64,000 bases of DNA from Psychroflexus lacisalsi (GTDB taxonomy: Bacteria > Bacteroidota > Bacteroidia > Flavobacteriales > Flavobacteriaceae), in NCBI RefSeq assembly GCF_020164495.1, contig NZ_JAIQYZ010000001.1:1240001-1304000 (forward strand), in the 5' to 3' direction. A program made the translations under genes and the position numbers. Position 1 is the first letter of the stretch. Each line of letters begins with the position of its first letter. Of this stretch, positions 60,632-64,000 are shown piece after piece. The notes beneath the pieces are model-generated. The model ran no database searches, was not told the origin of the DNA, and saw only the letters and a program-made list of their open reading frames with translations.

Positions 60632-61492
60632 ATGGGCTTATTTAAGAAAAATCCTTTTGGACATTATTTATTCATAAAAAAATGGCTAATAAGGATCATG
60701 GGAGGACTTACTCATCAACGCTATCAGGGGTTTAACGACCTTCAGATTGAGGGTTCTTCTATCATAAAAGATTTGCCAGGTAGAAATGTACTTTTTGTTT
60801 CTAACCATCAAACTTATTTTGCAGATGTAGTTGCTATGTATCATGTTTTTAATGCCTCACTGAGTGGTAGAGTCGATAATATCAAAAATGTTGGATACTT
60901 GTGGGATCCAAAACTAAATATCTATTATGTAGCTGCTGCAGAAACTATGAAAAAAGGTTTACTACCAAAAGTTCTTGCATATGCAGGTTCTGTAAGTATA
61001 GATAGAACTTGGAGAGCAGACGGTAAAAGTGTGAACCGTCAGGTTAAAATGAGCGATATATCCAATATAGGAATGGCTCTAGATGATGGATGGGTTATAA
61101 CCTTTCCCCAAGGAACTACAAAACCCTGGAAACCTATTAGAAAAGGGACAGCTTTTATTATTAAAAAATATAAACCCATTGTTGTTCCCATTGTTATAGA
61201 TGGTTTCAGACGATCATTTGATAAAAAAGGTATTCGTATCAAAAAGAGGAATATTCTCCAATCTATGGTGATTAAGGAGCCACTTGAAATTGATTATGAA
61301 AATGAAGAGATAGAAAGCATCATTGAAAAGATTGAATATGCCATTGAGCAACATCCAACTTTTCTGAAAGTCATTCCTGAAAGTGAAATAAAAGCTCATG
61401 AATCTCTTAATGAGCAAAGGCGCTACAGTTCAGATTATAAAGCCGAAAAAACACCAAAGAATAAGGACAAGAAAAATCAAAAGGAGAGTTAA
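60632..61492 (+). CDS. 1-acyl-glycerol-3-phosphate acyltransferase-like protein (PlsC superfamily)
   Basis: A 286-residue membrane-associated acyltransferase. The first motif is SNHQTYFADV, i.e. His with five rather than four residues before Asp; the second region is GSVSIDRTWR; the glycerol-phosphate motif usually FPEGTRS reads FPQGTTKPW, with Gln for Glu; the fourth is VVPIVIDGFRR. The fold is clearly PlsC-like, but with two changed active-site motifs it may use another acceptor (ornithine, phospholipid or a lipoprotein-like substrate). The C-terminus is a Lys-rich tail. Confidence 0.85.
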   Translation: MGLFKKNPFGHYLFIKKWLIRIMGGLTHQRYQGFNDLQIEGSSIIKDLPGRNVLFVSNHQTYFADVVAMYHVFNASLSGRVDNIKNVGYLWDPKLNIYYVAAAETMKKGLLPKVLAYAGSVSIDRTWRADGKSVNRQVKMSDISNIGMALDDGWVITFPQGTTKPWKPIRKGTAFIIKKYKPIVVPIVIDGFRRSFDKKGIRIKKRNILQSMVIKEPLEIDYENEEIESIIEKIEYAIEQHPTFLKVIPESEIKAHESLNEQRRYSSDYKAEKTPKNKDKKNQKES

Positions 61493-61518
61493 ATCTTAAC
61501 TAAAGTCCTTTTTCAAAT

Positions 61519-61548
61519 TTGATAGCGTTTAGTTTGACTTTATCTTTA
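61519..61548 (+). promoter_or_regulatory. Promoter of the aldo/keto reductase gene
   Basis: TTG at 61519-61521 (within TTTG), 19 bases, TATCTTTA at 61541-61548, one base off the -7 consensus; ATG at 61565. Confidence 0.5.
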
Positions 61549-61564
61549 AACAAAACTAAATACT

Positions 61565-62515
61565 ATGAAAACCTTAAGTTTTAATAATAATGATCAAATT
61601 GATACCATCGGACTTGGAACCTGGAAGTCTGAACCCGGTAAAGTCAAAAAAGCAGTCAAATATGCTCTCACTATAGGTTACAGACACATAGATTGTGCAG
61701 CAGTTTATGGTAACGAAAAAGAGGTTGGAGAAGCACTGAAGGAAATATTTGATGAAGGAAACATCAAAAGAAGCGATGTTTTTATTACATCAAAACTTTG
61801 GAACAATGCTCACCGCAAAGAAGATGTCAAGCCAGCTTTGGAACAAACTCTTAAAGATTTACAACTCGATTATCTGGATTTATATCTTATGCACTGGCCG
61901 GTAGCTTTTAAATCTGGATTGGAAGGGTTCCCAGAGTCAGATGAGGATTACCTGTCGCTTGAAGAAGTCCCTCTCAAGGAAACCTGGGAAGCTATGGTCG
62001 ATTTGAAAAAGGACAACTTAGTAAGCCATGTAGGAGTGTCCAATTTTAGTGAGAAAAAGTTAAGTGATTTGATGGAACAAACTGATTTTGTGCCAGAAAT
62101 GAATCAAATAGAATCTCATCCTTACTTACACCAACACGAATTGATTAAGTTTTGTCAGGATAACGGTATTCTTGTCACAGCCTATTCGCCATTGGGAAGC
62201 CAGGATAGAACAGAGCAAATGAAAGCAGATGATGAGCCTACTTTACTGGATAATGAGGTAGTAAATGCTATCGCAGATAAGCACGATGCGTCACCAGCAC
62301 AAGTGCTTATACAATTTCATGCGGAACGAAATGTGATCACCATTCCAAAATCAACCAATGAGGAAAGGATCGAACAAAATTTTAAAAGCCAAGATGTGAA
62401 TTTAGATGCTGATGATATGAAGAAATTCAGCGAAATAAATAAACATTACAGATACGTCAATGGTAAATTCTTTGAAACTTCAGATGGCAAATATTCCAAT
62501 GTGTTTGATGAATAA
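61565..62515 (+). CDS. Aldo/keto reductase
   Basis: A 316-residue NADPH-dependent oxidoreductase with TIM-barrel fold that reduces aldehydes or ketones. The catalytic tetrad is Asp in HIDCAAVYGNE with Tyr, Lys in ITSKLWNN, and His in LMHWPV. VGVSNFSEKKL and VITIPKSTNEERI bind the cofactor phosphate. Length and pattern fit the AKR aldose-reductase-like branch. Monocistronic with its own promoter and a strong terminator. Confidence 0.95.
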   Translation: MKTLSFNNNDQIDTIGLGTWKSEPGKVKKAVKYALTIGYRHIDCAAVYGNEKEVGEALKEIFDEGNIKRSDVFITSKLWNNAHRKEDVKPALEQTLKDLQLDYLDLYLMHWPVAFKSGLEGFPESDEDYLSLEEVPLKETWEAMVDLKKDNLVSHVGVSNFSEKKLSDLMEQTDFVPEMNQIESHPYLHQHELIKFCQDNGILVTAYSPLGSQDRTEQMKADDEPTLLDNEVVNAIADKHDASPAQVLIQFHAERNVITIPKSTNEERIEQNFKSQDVNLDADDMKKFSEINKHYRYVNGKFFETSDGKYSNVFDE

Positions 62516-62551
62516 TATTCCTAAATAGTAGACAGAATTCATCAATTAAAC

Positions 62552-62588
62552 AAAATGCAGTAAGTTAAAACTTACTGCATTTTTATTT
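62552..62588. terminator. Strong bidirectional terminator
   Basis: A perfect 15-base stem, core TGCAGTAAG / CTTACTGCA with flanking A and T runs and a tiny AA loop, between the aldo/keto reductase and the converging miaE gene. Confidence 0.92.
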
Positions 62589-62628
62589 TTTAGAACCCAC
62601 CACGAAAAACAGTAAACAAAAAACTAGT

Positions 62629-63213
62629 TTACCATCCATGAACAGAAGTGCCTTCCTGAAAAGATGCAAGGATTTTTCCTTCATAATCCAAAAGGTCAGA
62701 CCATTTTTGGTTGACTTCTTCTACATCGTGATACTGTCGTGCAAATTTCAAAAACATAGTGTAATGATTCGCTTCACTTATCATCAACTTTCGGTAGAAA
62801 CGTCTTAATTTTTCGTCATTCAATTCTTCAGATAACAATCTGAACCGTTCACAACTTCTAGCTTCAATCAAGGCCGCGTAAAGCAAGCGATGAGCAAGTT
62901 GAGTTTGTCTGCTACCACCTTTAGGGAAAAAAGTGACCAGCTTTGCTACGTAATTATCTTTGCGATCTCTACCCAGTGGGATATTCTTTTCTTTCAATAA
63001 ATCATGAACCATTTTAAAATGACTCATTTCTTCCTGTACCAATTCCGTCATAGCCGTTACAAGTTCAGTATATTCAGGAAAGGAAACAATCAATGAAATA
63101 GCAGTAGATGCCGCTTTCTGTTCACAGTAAGCATGATCGATTAAGATCTCATCAATATTTTTTTCAGCAATATTGGCCCATCTCGGGTCTGTAGGTAATT
63201 TTAGTCCAAGCAT
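62629..63213 (-). CDS. miaE: tRNA 2-methylthio-N6-isopentenyl-adenosine-37 hydroxylase
   Basis: A 194-residue ferritin-like di-iron monooxygenase that hydroxylates the isopentenyl side chain of ms2i6A37 in tRNA. The iron ligands are in DHAYCEQKAAS, QEEMSHF, EARSCERF and SEANHY. The end SFQEGTSVHGW is family-typical. It follows dnaX by 2 bases, so it depends on the dnaX promoter beyond the window. The enzyme needs O2, consistent with an aerobic organism. Confidence 0.95.
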   Translation of the reverse strand: MLGLKLPTDPRWANIAEKNIDEILIDHAYCEQKAASTAISLIVSFPEYTELVTAMTELVQEEMSHFKMVHDLLKEKNIPLGRDRKDNYVAKLVTFFPKGGSRQTQLAHRLLYAALIEARSCERFRLLSEELNDEKLRRFYRKLMISEANHYTMFLKFARQYHDVEEVNQKWSDLLDYEGKILASFQEGTSVHGW

Positions 63214-63215
63214 AA

Positions 63216-64000
63216 TTATATATCTAGGTCAAATGTTGTTCTCAATAATTCTAAATTTGGATTTTTTTCTCTCAATTTTTCAAATTTCTCTCGGGGAGTG
63301 TACACATATTTCTTTTCAGACTTATCGTTAACAGAGATCTCAAGACTTATCGAGGTGTTTTGCAATTTATCTTTCAAAAACCTCATCAATTCACCCTGAT
63401 CCTGAATCAAATTCAATTTCATGGATTCATTGGGAAGTTCCAGTTTTATAATATGTACATCGAGTTTCGGTTTTGAAGTTCCCATTACAGACGCCACGAT
63501 TTTACTTCCATTATCACTCAATACCTGCATATAATTATTCCAAGCGTTGAGCATGTCTTCTTCAGTAAATTTGGCCGTTAATTTTTCTTCTTCGGGCTTA
63601 TCTTTCGTCTGCTGTTCCTTAAGTCGCTTTTTTTCTTGTATACTTTTTATCGACAGACCATTCAACTTTTTGGGTAGGTTGGTAAGCGCAGGTTTTATTT
63701 TTCCCTGGGGTTCTTCAGCTATTTGTTTTTCTTCTGATTTCGCCTCCGTTGGCTTAGTGATTTCAGTTGGTGAGCTTTCAACTTCAGTTGGCTTTAGGTC
63801 TACGTCCTGAGATGGAGAAGAATCTAAACTTTTTTCTTCAGGTTCAACTTTACGTTCATCTGAAGCTTTTTCAACATATTTTTCTGTAGTTTCCTCTTTA
63901 ACAGAGGAGTTAGAAAAACCAGTGGAAGCACTTTTAACTTCCTCTGGACTTAAGATGTGGTGTTTATTCTTTTTTTTTTCGGGTGAATTTGGATCGGTAA
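63216..64000 (-). CDS. dnaX: DNA polymerase III subunit gamma/tau, C-terminal part (runs off the window)
   Basis: The 3' end of dnaX. The frame stays open from the stop at 63216 to the edge at 64000 (about 260 codons); the apparent start near 63665 is only an internal TTG. The upstream stretch is a hydrophilic linker rich in Pro, Thr, Glu, Ser and Lys with repeated TE/PTE units, followed by the C-terminal domain LTAKFTEEDMLNAWNNY and the end KFEKLREKNPNLELL...FDLDI, seen in flavobacterial DnaX. The ATPase clamp-loader part lies outside the window. Confidence 0.87.
   Translation of the reverse strand, partial: TDPNSPEKKKNKHHILSPEEVKSASTGFSNSSVKEETTEKYVEKASDERKVEPEEKSLDSSPSQDVDLKPTEVESSPTEITKPTEAKSEEKQIAEEPQGKIKPALTNLPKKLNGLSIKSIQEKKRLKEQQTKDKPEEEKLTAKFTEEDMLNAWNNYMQVLSDNGSKIVASVMGTSKPKLDVHIIKLELPNESMKLNLIQDQGELMRFLKDKLQNTSISLEISVNDKSEKKYVYTPREKFEKLREKNPNLELLRTTFDLDI

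Noticed and set aside
63216-63665. A stand-alone 149-residue gene starting near 63665
   Set aside because: The start is an internal TTG; the frame is open to the window edge and the protein is the C-terminal end of DnaX.
1-64000. Mobile elements, CRISPR arrays, prophage, defence islands, tRNA or rRNA genes
   Set aside because: I scanned for transposase-like ORFs, terminal repeats, spaced direct repeats and cloverleaf-like segments and found none I could support.

Overview
The window reads as a piece of chromosome from a marine-type flavobacterium (phylum Bacteroidota, family Flavobacteriaceae). The evidence is AT-rich DNA, many Bacteroidota-only families (DUF4870, DUF5683, DUF4350, WbqC-like, GbsR-type regulators, NodT-type efflux lipoproteins), E. 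coli-like housekeeping genes in typical flavobacterial neighbourhoods, and at least 15 exact matches to the Bacteroidota -7 promoter box TAnnTTTG just upstream of starts. Coding density is very high. I see no tRNA, rRNA, CRISPR array, insertion sequence, prophage or attachment site; the region looks like stable core genome with a few accessory islands.

Layout. 0-4.3 kb: a small membrane protein, dnaN, a pair of rhodaneses, and a MarR regulator with its nitroreductase and a YceI protein. 4.4-9.9 kb (minus): the export and precursor end of a capsule/exopolysaccharide locus (wza, wzc, and the WbpO/WbpP-type pair expected to make UDP-GalNAc uronic acid). 10-15.7 kb: an outer-membrane barrel protein, YbaB, an oligopeptidase B lipoprotein, and a PLP pair (CBS-like enzyme plus serine-palmitoyltransferase-like enzyme) that could start sulfonolipid or sphingolipid synthesis. 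15.9-22 kb (minus): a complete RND efflux operon under a GbsR-type regulator whose promoter holds a 30-bp palindrome. 22-29 kb: fasciclin lipoprotein, Nudix, thioesterase, galE, nnr and hutH.

29-39 kb: an overlapping minus-strand operon (recF, a lipoprotein, DUF721, a hydrolase/OsmC fusion) back to back with a plus-strand run (TPR protein, ribH, small membrane protein, mutL, two rhomboids, a membrane-anchored EEP phosphatase). 39-47.7 kb (minus): parA-parB-DUF5683-dapB-lepB-wbqC, then a DECR-like reductase, menA and purB. 47.8-51.8 kb (minus): a zinc-less CobB-type sirtuin behind a gene split by one in-frame TAG, a DEAD-box helicase and rdgB. 51.8-59.2 kb: a MoxR/DUF58/DUF4350/DUF4129/SpoIIM module with a divergent RDD protein and a TRIC-like channel. 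59.2-64 kb: a cyclophilin lipoprotein and a CoA-type Nudix hydrolase that overlap head to head, an acyltransferase, an aldo/keto reductase, miaE, and the 3' part of dnaX, which runs off the window.

The observations most worth a second look are the gene interrupted by a single TAG (48842-48844), the CBS-like/SPT-like pair, the MoxR-centred envelope module, the 5'-to-5' overlap of two divergent genes (59952-59964), the GbsR operator with an apparently leaderless transcript, and key-residue losses in MutL and CobB. I did not find a clearly new defence or mobile system here.
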